Assembly: GCA_028689065.1 (NCBI GenBank)
Contig: JAQTWX010000001.1
Location: 1 to 64,000, forward strand
Source of the DNA: Candidatus Altimarinota bacterium
Lineage (GTDB): Bacteria; Patescibacteriota; Gracilibacteria; BD1-5; UBA2023
Reading direction: 5' to 3'
Length of the DNA: 64,000 bases
Under the pieces are notes generated by a model. It was not told the origin of the DNA. It did not search any database and saw only the letters and a program-made list of their open reading frames with translations. How positions within the stretch are numbered: the first letter of the stretch is position 1; each line of letters starts with the position of its first letter. Both the position numbers and the translations under genes were made by a program. Positions 50,833-61,546 of the stretch are shown here, one piece after another.

Positions 50833-53398
50833 AAGAAATTATTAGTTCTCCCTTTTTCATGCTGAGTTTCACACTCATTCCATCTATAAGTTCTCCGGAG
50901 AGAATCTTGGTTGAGAGTGGATTTATAACCATTCGGGTAATAGCTCGTTTGAGCGGTCGTGCCCCAAATTCACGGTCGTATCCAGTGGTGATAAGTTCTT
51001 TTTTAAGACTTACATCATACGTAACGGTGATATGTTTTTCTATGAGAAGATTTGTCACATCTTGAAGGAGAATATCCACAATTCCTCCTAGAATTGACTC
51101 TGAGAGCGGATTGTACACCACGATATCATCGATGCGATTGAGAAATTCGGGACGGAAGTGATTTTTTAACTCACCCATAATATTTTTTGTAAGTTCTTTT
51201 TCATCACTCGTTGTCTCAATGAGCCTACTTCCCACATTACTCGTCATAATAATAATCGTATTCTTGAAACTCACGGTTCGTCATTTTCCGTCAGTCAATC
51301 TTCCATCGTCGAGGATTTGGAGAAATACATTAAATACATCCATATGAGCTTTTTCTATCTCATCAAAAAGTATGACCGAGTACGGTTTGCGACGAACCGC
51401 TTCTGTCAGTTGTCCGCCTTCCTCGTGTCCGATATATCCAGGAGGAGAACCAATAAGTCGAGCGACCGTATGAGCCTCTCCGTACTCACTCATATCGATA
51501 CGAATCATCGCATGTGGGTCGTTGAAAAGTTCTTCAGCGAGGGCTTTTGCAGTCTCGGTCTTTCCGACTCCAGTAGGTCCGAGGAAGAGAAAACTTCCGA
51601 TGGGTTTTTCTGGATCTGAGAGACCTGCTTTATTTCTTTGGATTGCTTCAGAAACGAGTTTCAGAGCATTATCCTGTCCAACTACGTGCGATTGAATTCG
51701 CTCAAAGAGGTGAAGGTATTTTTCTCCTTCTCCTTCCACGAGTTTCCCAACCGGAATTCGTGTCCATTTTGCGATAATCTGAGCAATATCCTCGATATCT
51801 ACTTTTTCACGAAGGAAAGATTCTCCTTTCTTTTGAGTATCTGCGAGCTCTTGTTCAACTCATTCAATAGTTTTTTCGAGAACGGGGATTTCTCCGTAGC
51901 GGATTCGAGCAACTCCGGCATAGTCTGCATCTCGCTCGAGTTCGAGTGCTTCATTTTTGAGGGATTCAATCTTCTCTTTATTGGTTTTTACAGAAACAAT
52001 GAGGTCTTTCTCACGTTGCCATTTAGAGAGTTTGGTACGGAATTCCTCTTGTTTGTCTGCTAAGTTTTTCTCCAATTCTTTAGTGATAATCGGATCCTGT
52101 GTTTTCTCTGCCTTGATGGCTTCTTTTTGAATCTCAATCGAACGAATCTCTTTTTCAAGTTTATCCAGTTCGATTGGCTTACTGGTCGAGCTCATTTTTA
52201 CACTCGATGCCGCTTCGTCTATGAGGTCGATGGCTTTATCTGGGAGCTTGCGGTCAGCGATGTATTTAACCGAAAGTTCTACCGCGCCGATAATCGCTCT
52301 GTCAGTTATCTTGATTCCGTGAAATGTTTCGTATTTATCTTTGATTCCCCGAAGGATAGCAATCGCATCGGACATATTTGGTTCATCGACTATAACCTGT
52401 TGGAATCGACGTTCGAGAGCTTGATCTTTCTCAATATATTTTCGATACTCATTAATAGTGGTCGCTCCGATAACTTTAATCGTACCACGAGCAAGAGCAG
52501 GTTTCAGGAGATTTCCCGCATCTGCTCCGCCTTCCTGGTTTCCAGCTCCGACGATAGTGTGCACCTCATCGATAAAGAGGATAATACCTCCATCCGATTT
52601 CTCGACTTCTTTCAGAACGCCTTTCAGACGTTCTTCGAACTCTCCTCGATATTTCGCTCCTGCGATGAGCGCTCCAAGATCAAGCGTGAGAATGCGTTTA
52701 TTTTTGAGAACATCCGGCACATCCCCCTCGACTATTTTTCGGGCGATTCCCTCGACGATAGCGGTCTTCCCTACTCCGGGATCTCCGATCAGAACCGGAT
52801 TATTCTTAGTTCGTCGGGAGAGAATCTGAATGGTTCTGTGTATTTCTTCCTCACGTCCGATAACCGGATCGATTTTTCCTTTCTTCGCCAGTTCGACGAG
52901 ATCTATAGTGTATTTCTTCAGTGCTTCGTAGAGATTCTCTGCATCATTGGAAGTGACTTTCTCGCCTCCTCGAAGGTTTTCCACTTCTTTTTTATAAGAA
53001 GCAAAAGTAATACTGAAAGTTTTGAAAATATCTTTCAGGCTAGAAGATTTCTCAATAAGTGCGAGAAAAAGATGTTCCTCGGTAACATAACTATCCTGCA
53101 TGGTTTTCGCAAGCGTGTCCGCGTAGGCTATGACAGCATTCAGTTCCTGAGAAAGAGTCAGTCCAGACCCTCCACTCGCTTTTGGGAGGCGTTCCAATTG
53201 TTCGGTTAAACGTTTTATGAAAGTCTCGATCTCCACTCCAACTCGTCCGAGGAGTTCATGATTAATACTCTCTTTTGCGAGCAGGATAGAAGAAAGAAGA
53301 TGAATACTTTCGAGTGAGGGATTACTGTTCGAAATAGCGAGATTCTGTGCTTCCTCGAATCGTTTGGAAGCTGATAGAGTGTATTTTTCCGTATTCAT
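50831..53398 (-). CDS. clpB: Disaggregase ClpB (Hsp100)
   Basis: The 855-residue protein has a Clp-N domain, AAA1 with [10 protein letters not shown] and [12 protein letters not shown], a ClpB-type middle coiled coil (about residues 400-525), AAA2 with [20 protein letters not shown] and the C-terminal D2-small domain ([15 protein letters not shown]). It rescues aggregated proteins with DnaK. UGAs near 51860 and 51278 join the parts; the second lies in [10 protein letters not shown]. The start follows a TCTTCTCCTTT tract. Confidence 0.95.
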
Positions 53399-53554
53399 AA
53401 AGGAGAAGATTATGAAATAAACATATCATTATATGCGAGTATATATAATTTCAAATATTTCTTTTAGTATCTAAAATACTTAATATCGCAATATAAAATT
53501 AGCACTTTCATTATATACGTGCTAATTAAAAAAGCAAAAGAAATTATAATTTTC

Positions 53555-53591
53555 AAATGAAACTTGATTTACAAAAAAGAAATACAATAAT
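53555..53591 (+). promoter_or_regulatory. Promoter box shared with 4885-4921
   Basis: TTGATT (53564-53569), 16 bases and AATAAT (53586-53591) lie within a stretch whose first 22 bases equal those at 4885. The gene behind it also begins TCTATGAAAAC. Confidence 0.55.
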
Positions 53592-53621
53592 AATTATAAT
53601 TTAATTTCTCATATCTCTTCT

Positions 53622-54560
53622 ATGAAAACCCTTTGTTTTTGGAAAAAGTCTATTTATTCAGCAATTATATTCTTCAGTTCTCTTCTTGTACTCTCTGTTG
53701 GATATGGAGCTCTCTTTGGTTGACTTACTATTGCAGATAAAGTAGGAACTGGTTCAGGCCTTACTGCTACTTCATGGAATCGAATTGTGGATGGAGTATT
53801 AGATATCAATACACGACTCGAAAATCTTTCATTTTCAGGAGAAAATGTTGGAATAGGAACAAATCCAACAAGTAAATTGACCATAGGATGATCCTCACCA
53901 AATGGTGGAATACTTATCTATGACAATAGAGCAAGCAATCCTTCGCCAGTACTTGAAGTACAAGGAAGACGGAGTGATAATAATTCATCCCAGACATTTG
54001 GCGGAGGACTTGCTCTTGCCGGACTAAATACATGAGGTGCTGTAACAAGTGGAAAAAGATTATGAACGATATATTTTGGTGGTAATCAAACTAACGGGAC
54101 AGAATCAAATCTCCTCTATTCAGCATCTATATCTGGATATGCCGATAATATATTTAATTCAAGTTCTGATATGCCGACGGGTCTTGCATTTTATACTGGT
54201 CCAACAGGATTGCCATTATGAACTGCAAATACTAGTTATGGTACAGAGCGAGTTCGTATTGATTCGAATGGTAACGTAGGAATAGGAACAACGGCTCCAT
54301 GAATGAAATTAGACGTAAACGGAAATATTAGAGCCGAAAAGCTCTATCTTCAGACAAGTGGTGCGACAAGTGGTCCATATCTTTTCAGAATGTATGGTGC
54401 TTGTTCTGGTGCCGGTGTTGCCGAAAATTGCGATACTCTCTGTGCAACAGTACCAATGGGGCAATGCCTCAAAGCATGGAATAGAGCATCTCTTACATCG
54501 ATACCGACAAATTCTAATCAAGTTTGTGTTGGTTGTCTCTGTGCTTCCTGGCAGGAATAA
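53622..54560 (+). CDS. Exported protein with phage tail-fibre-like repeats (312 aa)
   Basis: The N-terminal hydrophobic helix (SAIIFFSSLLVLSVGYGALF) serves as signal or anchor. Tail-fibre-like modules follow: NVGIGTNPTSKLTIGG, then NGNVGIGTTAPGMKLDVNGN and IRAEKLYLQ, a pattern frequent before trimeric fibre or chaperone-type ends. The C-terminal 80 residues hold eight cysteines (CSGAGVAENCDTLC, VCVGCLCASW), suggesting disulfides or metal binding. Six or so UGAs are used. It is probably a surface-displayed adhesin or fibre. Confidence 0.75.
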
Positions 54561-54641
54561 TCCAGAAAAGTACGACTGAATTATATAAGAATTCCAAATA
54601 ATAATAGGGATCAATAAAGACTATTACGTTCTTAATTATTA

Positions 54642-55859
54642 TTATCGTACTTTATTCCTCCGAAACAATCCTATTTTATTCTCCACTTTTGAATAATCAG
54701 CAGTTCGAGAGATATTCAAGAGTACTCCTATAGCGAGCATAAGAGAAAGAAGTGACGATCCTCCATAACTAATAAACGGGAGGGTAATTCCTGTAAGTGG
54801 AAGGATATTAAGATTTACTCATATATTAATAAATGCCTGTGAAAGAATAAGGGTTGTTATTCCTGTTGCTACGTATTTTCCAAAGAGATCAGTAGTAGCT
54901 TCGGCAATGAGAAATCCTCGCCATCCAACATAAAGATAGAGACCTACGAGAAATACTATCCCAAGAAAGCCGAGCTCTTCTGCAATAACTGAGAATATAA
55001 AATCCCCTTCTACTTCTGGAAGGTATCCGAATTTTTGTATAGATTTTCCAAATCCAAGACCAAAGAATCCACCACTTCCAATAGCAATAAGCCCCTGTTC
55101 TGTTTGAAAATTAATGGTTTTATTTCGTATAGCATTTTGATTGTCCGCAAGAAAGTTATCCACTCGCTCCGTTATATAAGAAAAAGAATTTCTATCAGTA
55201 ACATCTTCATATTTTCCGAGTCCATAAATAGAGAGAGCAAATAACATAAATACTCATGCTGATACAAGCAAATGTTTTACATTTCCTCCTCCAACAAAAA
55301 ACATAGTAACTACAAGAGGAGTACAAATAAGGATAGAACCAAAGTCTGGTTGCAAGATCAAAAGCAGCATAATAATCCCGAAATTGAACATATACGGGAG
55401 AAATCCATTATAAAAATCAGCTATTTGTGAACGTCTTTTTTTAAGAAAATACGCTAGATAAATAATAAGTCCGAATTTCACAAACTCCACTGGTTGAAGC
55501 GAAAATGGAAGAAATGGAACATTAATCCACCCCTTTGCCCCATTGTATGTAGTTCCTATAAAAAGCACGAGAACGAGAGAAAAAATCCCAGCGATAAATA
55601 TATGTTTTGCATATTTTTCGAAGAAGGAATACGGAGTTTTTACGATAATAGCAAATAGAAAAAAACTCAAAAACACATGCGTAATATTTTTGAGAAGATA
55701 GAAATAATTATTTGGTTCAGAAAGTACTCCCTTTGTTACCATAAGGGAGGTGACTTTGAAAGAAGGATATACGCTTACGGAACTAATCATAATCATCCCA
55801 AACACAACAAGTGATAGGACGATAAAGAAAATAGAGTAGTCAATATTTTTAGATTGCAT
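54642..55859 (-). CDS. ftsW: FtsW/RodA-family cell-wall polymerase, FtsW-like
   Basis: The 405-residue, ten-helix SEDS protein has LQPVEFVKFGLIIYLAYFLK, LQPDFGSILICTPLVVTMFF, the loop GSGGFFGLGFGKSIQKFGYL PEVEGDFIF region and the final GITLPFISYGGSSLL. SEDS proteins polymerise peptidoglycan glycan strands. The loop sequence suits FtsW more than RodA, but no division genes adjoin it. ATG 55859 follows a pyrimidine tract; ATG 55877 is an alternative. UGAs near 55251 and 54816 join the segments. Confidence 0.88.
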
Positions 55860-55934
55860 ACAAGGAAAAATAGGCATTAGACTGTAAATATCCCTCTCAA
55901 TAGAGATATAGCGAAAAATATGAATATACGAAAA

Positions 55935-56216
55935 TTATCTTGGAAATAATCCCAAAATTCAGGGATCAAGAGTTATGATAAGTTTAGCTAGGAATTCGAT
56001 AGCAATAAATACAATGATCGGAGCAAAATCTATACCACTAAATGTAGACGGAATGAATTTTCTCACCGTTTCATAAAGTGGAAGTGTAATGGACCCTATA
56101 AATCGTGGACGAAAGTTTATCCCAAAAAGTGTCCCCCAAGACAATATAACGTCTATAAAAACTACCCATTGAATGAGTGATAAAAATATAACGAGCGAGA
56201 AAAGAAAAAGAGTCAT
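55935..56216 (-). CDS. YggT-family membrane protein
   Basis: The 93-residue protein has two hydrophobic segments and the YggT pattern DVILSWGTLFGINFRPRFIG, then LPLYETVRKFIPSTFSGIDF APIIVF. One UGA at 55959 adds GILGLFPR to the C-terminus. YggT proteins are linked to cell-wall or division functions, which fits the ftsW gene downstream on the same strand. Confidence 0.82.
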
Positions 56217-56350
56217 AGTATATGTTATTTAAAATATGCCCTTATAGTACGAAAAAATCGGAGAAATCAATACTTTCTTTGCAAAAATAAAAAAACAAGA
56301 TACAATCTCTCGGATACAGAAAAATACTTTATTTTTTATCCGGTACTTTT

Positions 56351-57094
56351 ATGAAAAATATCTCTTCGGTGTCATTTCTTGCACGAGTAAAATCCCGTGC
56401 TCTCGATGCATTCCTTTTTTCTCTCTTCTCCCTGCTCTTTATCGGAGGGATCGTTTATGCTGCCATTAGCTGGCCAACCACAACTCCGACAGGAGAAACA
56501 ACCGGAGGGAAATTTGCGACGATTCTGAATAATATTCTCGCTTCTGGGAATTATACAACCGATACAACCGGGAAAGTGAAAAGTGCTACGAGTGCAGATA
56601 CTGTTCCATGGTCGGGAGTGAGTGGAAAACCAACTATTCCAACGAATGTATCACAGCTTACGAATGATAGTGGATACATTACGAATAATTGTTTTATTAT
56701 AACATCAGCAAATAGAAACAAATGTTTTGACTGACATTGATTTCAATTTGGAGCTACTTTTACAAATTGCAATACAGATGGTATATCTCTTGCACATCCA
56801 AATTATAGCTGGACATGGCATGGTGATGAGCAAATTGTGACTCGAGTCGTTAATGGAAGCTTATGGGCATATGGTATCAATTTCCCATCATCAGTTAGAG
56901 ACTGTGGAGGATGGAATTTATGCAATCGTCCTGGTAAGATTGAGAAGCCTTTATGCAATTTATGAGCAGCACTTTCTTGTACTACTCCAACTTATGATTA
57001 TGGAAATACAACAATTACAGTAAGCGCTGCATGAATTACCACATCGTGTAATTGAATTCGTCATTCTTCTGTCTTTCATCCTTTTCAATGGTAA
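56351..57094 (+). CDS. Exported surface protein A with the shared N-terminal module (247 aa)
   Basis: Residues 13-37 (KSRALDAFLFSLFSLLFIGG then IVYA) form a helix identical to that of the gene at 60776, followed by a shared linker DTTGKVKSATSADTVPWSGV and IPTNVSQLTNDSGYIT, a phage-fibre-like spacer. The C-terminal part is unique, Cys- and aromatic-rich (NYSWTWHGDEQIVTRVVNGS, SVRDCGGWNLCNRPG). UGAs lie near 56732 and further on. The layout suggests a common anchor and stalk with a variable head. No head domain is recognised. Confidence 0.75.
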
Positions 57095-57157
57095 AAATAA
57101 TTTCAAAAAAACTCGAGGATATCTCTCTAAAATTAATTATTCATTACTCACTTTCTC

Positions 57158-58180
57158 ATGAAAAACCTCCCAATTTTCAAAACACTCCTTGTCGTATTTC
57201 TTATCGGAATCATGGCTCTTGGATTTTTTGCATCCAAGAAGAAGCCAGTTGCTCCAAATGTAGCCAAAACGTCGGTTGAGGCAACTCTTTCGGAGACCGG
57301 AACATCTGAAACACTTTCTCCGTATGAAGCAGAGCAGAAACGACTCCAGAAGAAGACCGAAGACTATGCTTTCTATAACACTGCGGTCGAGTCTCTCGAT
57401 ATCACGGCTTGTGACAGGATTATAGGGGATGATACTCTGAAAACCCAGTGTGCCGATAATGTCTACTCTGCTCAGGCATCCAAAGAGAAAGATGTGACAC
57501 TCTGTGACAAAATTACCGATACGACGACCAAAGCTCGTTGCACGAATAGTTTCGCGTACGATTCAGCTCTTGTATCTGGGAAACAGTCCGATTGCGACAA
57601 GATTACGCTCGATAGTGATCTCAAAAATGCCTGTATGAAAAATATCGTTTTCGCGAAGATCGAGAATGCCGGATTTTCTGGAACTGTCGATACCTGTGCG
57701 AGTCTTACCGGAGCCGATAAGGATTATTGTGTCGGTCGTATCAGTAAAGGGACGGATATCGAGCTCCTTCAAAAAGGAATCAATAATAAGGATATAGCTA
57801 CTTGTGGACAGATACAGGATACGAGCATGAAGAATACCTGTGCTGATACTGTCTATATGACGCTCGCTCTCGAAAAACAAGACGGTTCATTCTGTGCCAA
57901 GATTATAGACGCTGCTCGTAAAACAAACTGCACCACTCAGTTTGCTCGGGTGAATGACGCAAATATTCTAAGTAAAGCCCTTTCAGAGAATAATCTCCCT
58001 CTTTGTGCGACCATCACCACATCTGAACTGAAGGCAAAATGTAGCGATACACTTCTCCTTAAAACAGGAGTGGCAAACAGAGACACTGCCACATGTGCGA
58101 AGATAGTTGATACAGGAGCCCGAAAACAGTGTGATGATGCGGTGAAATTGATTTTAGAGCAAACAAATAAATCAAAATAA
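57158..58180 (+). CDS. Membrane-anchored Cys-repeat protein (340 aa)
   Basis: An N-terminal helix (TLLVVFLIGIMALGFFASKK) is followed by a Lys/Glu linker and about nine repeats of roughly 30 residues with paired cysteines, for example ACDRIIGDDTLKTQC, LCDKITDTTTKARC, TCGQIQDTSMKNTC and TCAKIVDTGARKQC. Each is a C-x(2)-I-x(4-8)-K-x(2)-C hairpin, presumably disulfide-closed outside the cell. It uses no UGA. No known family is named with confidence. It lies within the surface-protein run. Confidence 0.8.
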   Translation: MKNLPIFKTLLVVFLIGIMALGFFASKKKPVAPNVAKTSVEATLSETGTSETLSPYEAEQKRLQKKTEDYAFYNTAVESLDITACDRIIGDDTLKTQCADNVYSAQASKEKDVTLCDKITDTTTKARCTNSFAYDSALVSGKQSDCDKITLDSDLKNACMKNIVFAKIENAGFSGTVDTCASLTGADKDYCVGRISKGTDIELLQKGINNKDIATCGQIQDTSMKNTCADTVYMTLALEKQDGSFCAKIIDAARKTNCTTQFARVNDANILSKALSENNLPLCATITTSELKAKCSDTLLLKTGVANRDTATCAKIVDTGARKQCDDAVKLILEQTNKSK

Positions 58181-58204
58181 AATATCTCTTTACCTTTCTC
58201 TTGT

Positions 58205-60718
58205 ATGAAACTAAAGTCTCTTCAGTATATTATACTATTCTGTATTGCTTTTGGTAGTGGTATCTCAAATTCTTTTGCTGTTACTCAAACTCTTTCTACT
58301 GCCGCACCGGTTGTTGGGGCGAGTGTAGGTCAAAATGCTGGAAATATACAATTCGGCTTTACCACAGGACTTCCATATTCACAGAGTGTTTCTATTAATG
58401 GGAATACACTCGATTTTGCAGGCACTTTTTGGACAGAGAACGCCGGATGGTGTACGTTTAGTGGACTTGGTACAAATGGTGCAAAACTCACGGGAACTAC
58501 TGACAATATGCCCATGATAGGATTCGCTTGGTGTGAAAACGCCGGATGGATTTCTTTCAATCCGACAGGAGTTTATAATTACACGAGTAATTCTATCAAT
58601 TCCAATCCATCGGATGTTTTTTTTACGAAATCCACTGGACTCTTCCATGGATTCGCGTGGAGCGAGAATCTCGGGTGGATCAGTATGGAAGGGCTTATAA
58701 CATATATCACCGCTCCATCTCTTGCGAATTTTCAACCGTTTGCTGCAAGTGGATCAAAGGTATTTGCCATTAACAGCCCTTCTCCGATTCCAAGCGGAAT
58801 GAGCTATACATCCTATGTAGAAAACTGGGATAGTACTGCAACTGTATTTAAAGCTGGTACAACGTTTACCCACGATTTCCGTCAAGCGAAGCTTTATAAT
58901 CTCACTATAACCGATCCATTCGGGAATAGTACCTCTGGAAATGTACAGGTAGTGGCGGATGTGCCATCAGATACACTCAATGCAACAACAAATATTGGTG
59001 TTACCGAAGCTTCGACCTATACAGGAACTTTTGCTGACTCGAAAGTTGCTGATGCGAGTCAGGTACATTCCATTGGTCTCAAACTCCGCGACCAGTATGG
59101 AAATCCTGTGATTACGGTTCCAGGGATCAAAGATGTAAATGTAAAAGTTTCTTTCAATAATAATGTGGATAATAATCAATCTATTTTATCCACAGGGATT
59201 CTTGGTGATGCAATTCAATTTCCATCCACCACATTCGGATGACTTACGTATTACAGTGGGTCGGTTGGTGTAGACAATAATACTACAGGAGATTATTCTC
59301 TCAATATCTCTTCTTATGCTCCAACCAAGGCAGGATATTCTTTTACGAATAATGATAACATATCTCTCCAGAAACTTACCTATGAGGTAGTAGTAACATC
59401 TCCAAATGCAGGAGTGGGCGAAACTGCTGGACAGATTGATAAAAAGAGTAAATTAGGAACTAACCCTCTCAAATTCTCTCCAGCTCTTTCCATAGGAAAT
59501 GTGACGAATACCGATAATTGGTCTATTCGTCAGGGGTACGCAACAGATTTTAGTGCACCGCTCGCTACGGCAGGGACTATTGCAAATATCAGTTCTGCAA
59601 AGGTAGCACATATGCTCGATATCGACAGTAATTTACTTCTTTCCTATCAGAATCCATCCGTGACAGTTGGAGGAACAAAAAACTGTGAGGGGTATGTGAA
59701 AACTATCACTACATTCAACGGAGTTTATATGACTGGTGGTTCTCTGGATGTATGTAATCGTCCAAACTCCTCAAATATCCTCATAACTCCGGATTCTCTC
59801 ACGAGTACACTTGGATTCTCGTGGACTCCGAAGATCATCTATGCAGCACCACAGAACAGCACGGTCAAATACACTTCCCAGATTTCCTATAAAAATGGAA
59901 CGGTAGATGTAAAATACCCTTCCTTTGCCCGCTCTACCGCTTCTAATACTTTGGCAAATGGAACAGTTGTAGGAACTTCTAACGGGGTAGTGAATCAGTC
60001 TGTGAAAATCCTCGGTGTATCGAATAGCAATAATCTCTTCGATGTTCTTCAAGGGAACACCTCCAATAAGATAAGCTCTATGACCCGTGTTGATCTGAAG
60101 AATACGATCCATAAAAACGTGACGATCATGACACGATGAGGAGTTCCTGCAAGTGCTAAATATGAGTTCCATACAGGAAATTATACTCTCGCGACCTGGC
60201 CGACAGGAAAAGATACGATTATTGTACAATGAGGAGACCTTACTATCGCAAATAATATACCAAGTAGTTCGAATATGAAAGGGATTATCGTTCTCAAAAA
60301 CGATGCAGGAGTCGGAGGGAATATTTTCATCAAGAAAAATGTTTCCAATATCGCTGCGGTTCTTTATGCCGACAAGAGTATTATTTCCTGAAATGGAACA
60401 ACCTATTATTCCGATCTATTGCCAAATGCACAAACAGCCACAGGACAACTCTTCCTTCAGGGGTCGATTATTTCGGACAATACCATTGGTGGAGCCTCTA
60501 TGACGCCACTCAAGTGTCCGTATAACGTAACCGGATGTACTGACCAGATTGCAAAACGGTATGATCTTAACTATTTCCGATTCTATATAGGAACAACTGC
60601 GACGAGCCCCGGAGCTGCAACCGGCGTACCAACGGCAGGTCTTACATATCCATTTGTCATCCAGTATGACAGTCGCCTCCAGACAGCACCACCACCATGA
60701 TTTAACATGAAAGATTAA
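58205..60718 (+). CDS. Large secreted protein with aromatic ENxGW repeats (837 aa)
   Basis: A clear signal peptide (YIILFCIAFGSGISNSFA) precedes three short repeats: FWTENAGWCTFSG, FAWCENAGWISFNP and FAWSENLGWISME. A long Ig-like/beta-rich part follows (LTITDPFGNSTSGNVQVVAD, LKLRDQYGNPVITVPG). Five or so UGAs lie in the second half. The C-terminus ends with PPPGFNMKD. Such ENxGW repeats are frequent in exported proteins of candidate phyla (recalled, not searched). It is probably a surface-layer or adhesin component. Confidence 0.75.
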
Positions 60719-60775
60719 AAACTACTAAAATAGTCTTTGCTTTATTTCTATCATTATTCTTTTACCTTTTCTCTT

Positions 60776-61411
60776 ATGAAGAATACCACTCTAATACCAT
60801 CACTTCTCGCACGAACAAAATCCCGTGCTCTCGATGCGTTTCTTTTTTCTCTCTTCTCTCTCCTTTTTATTGGAGGTATTGTATATGCGATTAGTTTCCC
60901 AGCTACTGGTCCTGGAGGAATAGATGCAGGAGGAAAGTTTGCAACAGTATTTAATCGTATTCTTGTCTCTAACTATTTAACCGATACAACCGGAAAGGTA
61001 AAAAGTGCCACAAGTGCCGACACTGTTCCTTGGTCGGGAGTAAGTGGAAAACCTGCGATTCCAACGAATGTATCACAACTTGTGAATGATAGCGGGTATC
61101 TTACAAAAGCAGAGTTTTTATGTATCAATAAAGGAGGAACACTTATTGCTGGAATTTGTAAAAAGACATTGACATGAAGTGCTAGACATAATTATACTTG
61201 TTCATCTATTGAGATAAATGGAAGTCCAATTGGAGATATCACTTGTGGTCAAAATGATAGTGTTAATAATACTTGTAAAACAGATTTTATTGCACAAAAA
61301 TTTTGATTCTCTCATGGAACTATTTTGCAAGAAAGTGGTGGTTGGGGTGTTTGACCAAGCGCCTGATGTGGTGGTGGTTATGGTACTTCTTTTACAATAG
61401 AAATATATTAA
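60776..61411 (+). CDS. Exported surface protein B with the shared N-terminal module (211 aa)
   Basis: Apart from its first few residues, the N-terminal 115 residues closely follow the protein at 56351: the anchor KSRALDAFLFSLFSLLFIGG and the stalk VKSATSADTVPWSGVSGKP are the same. The head differs: LCINKGGTLIAGICKK, HNYTCSSIEINGSPIGDITC and a Gly/Cys-rich end encoded partly by UGA (GPSAGCGGGYGTSF). ATG 60776 is used; upstream frame extension is unlikely. It is probably a paralogue with an exchanged or diverged head. Confidence 0.75.
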
Positions 61412-61427
61412 AATTTTTTTTATTAAT

Positions 61428-61458
61428 AAAACACTCGGGGAATTTCCCCGAGTGTTTT
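61428..61458 (+). terminator. Terminator of the surface-protein run
   Basis: AAAACACTCGGGGAA and TTCCCCGAGTGTTTT pair over 15 bp around a single T. Confidence 0.92.
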
Positions 61459-61546
61459 ATTCGTTAAAGTTTTTTCTATCTTTCTCTTTTATTTTTCCGG
61501 GAAATCCATATACTGAGCAACAATTACTCGTCATTCACTATCATCT

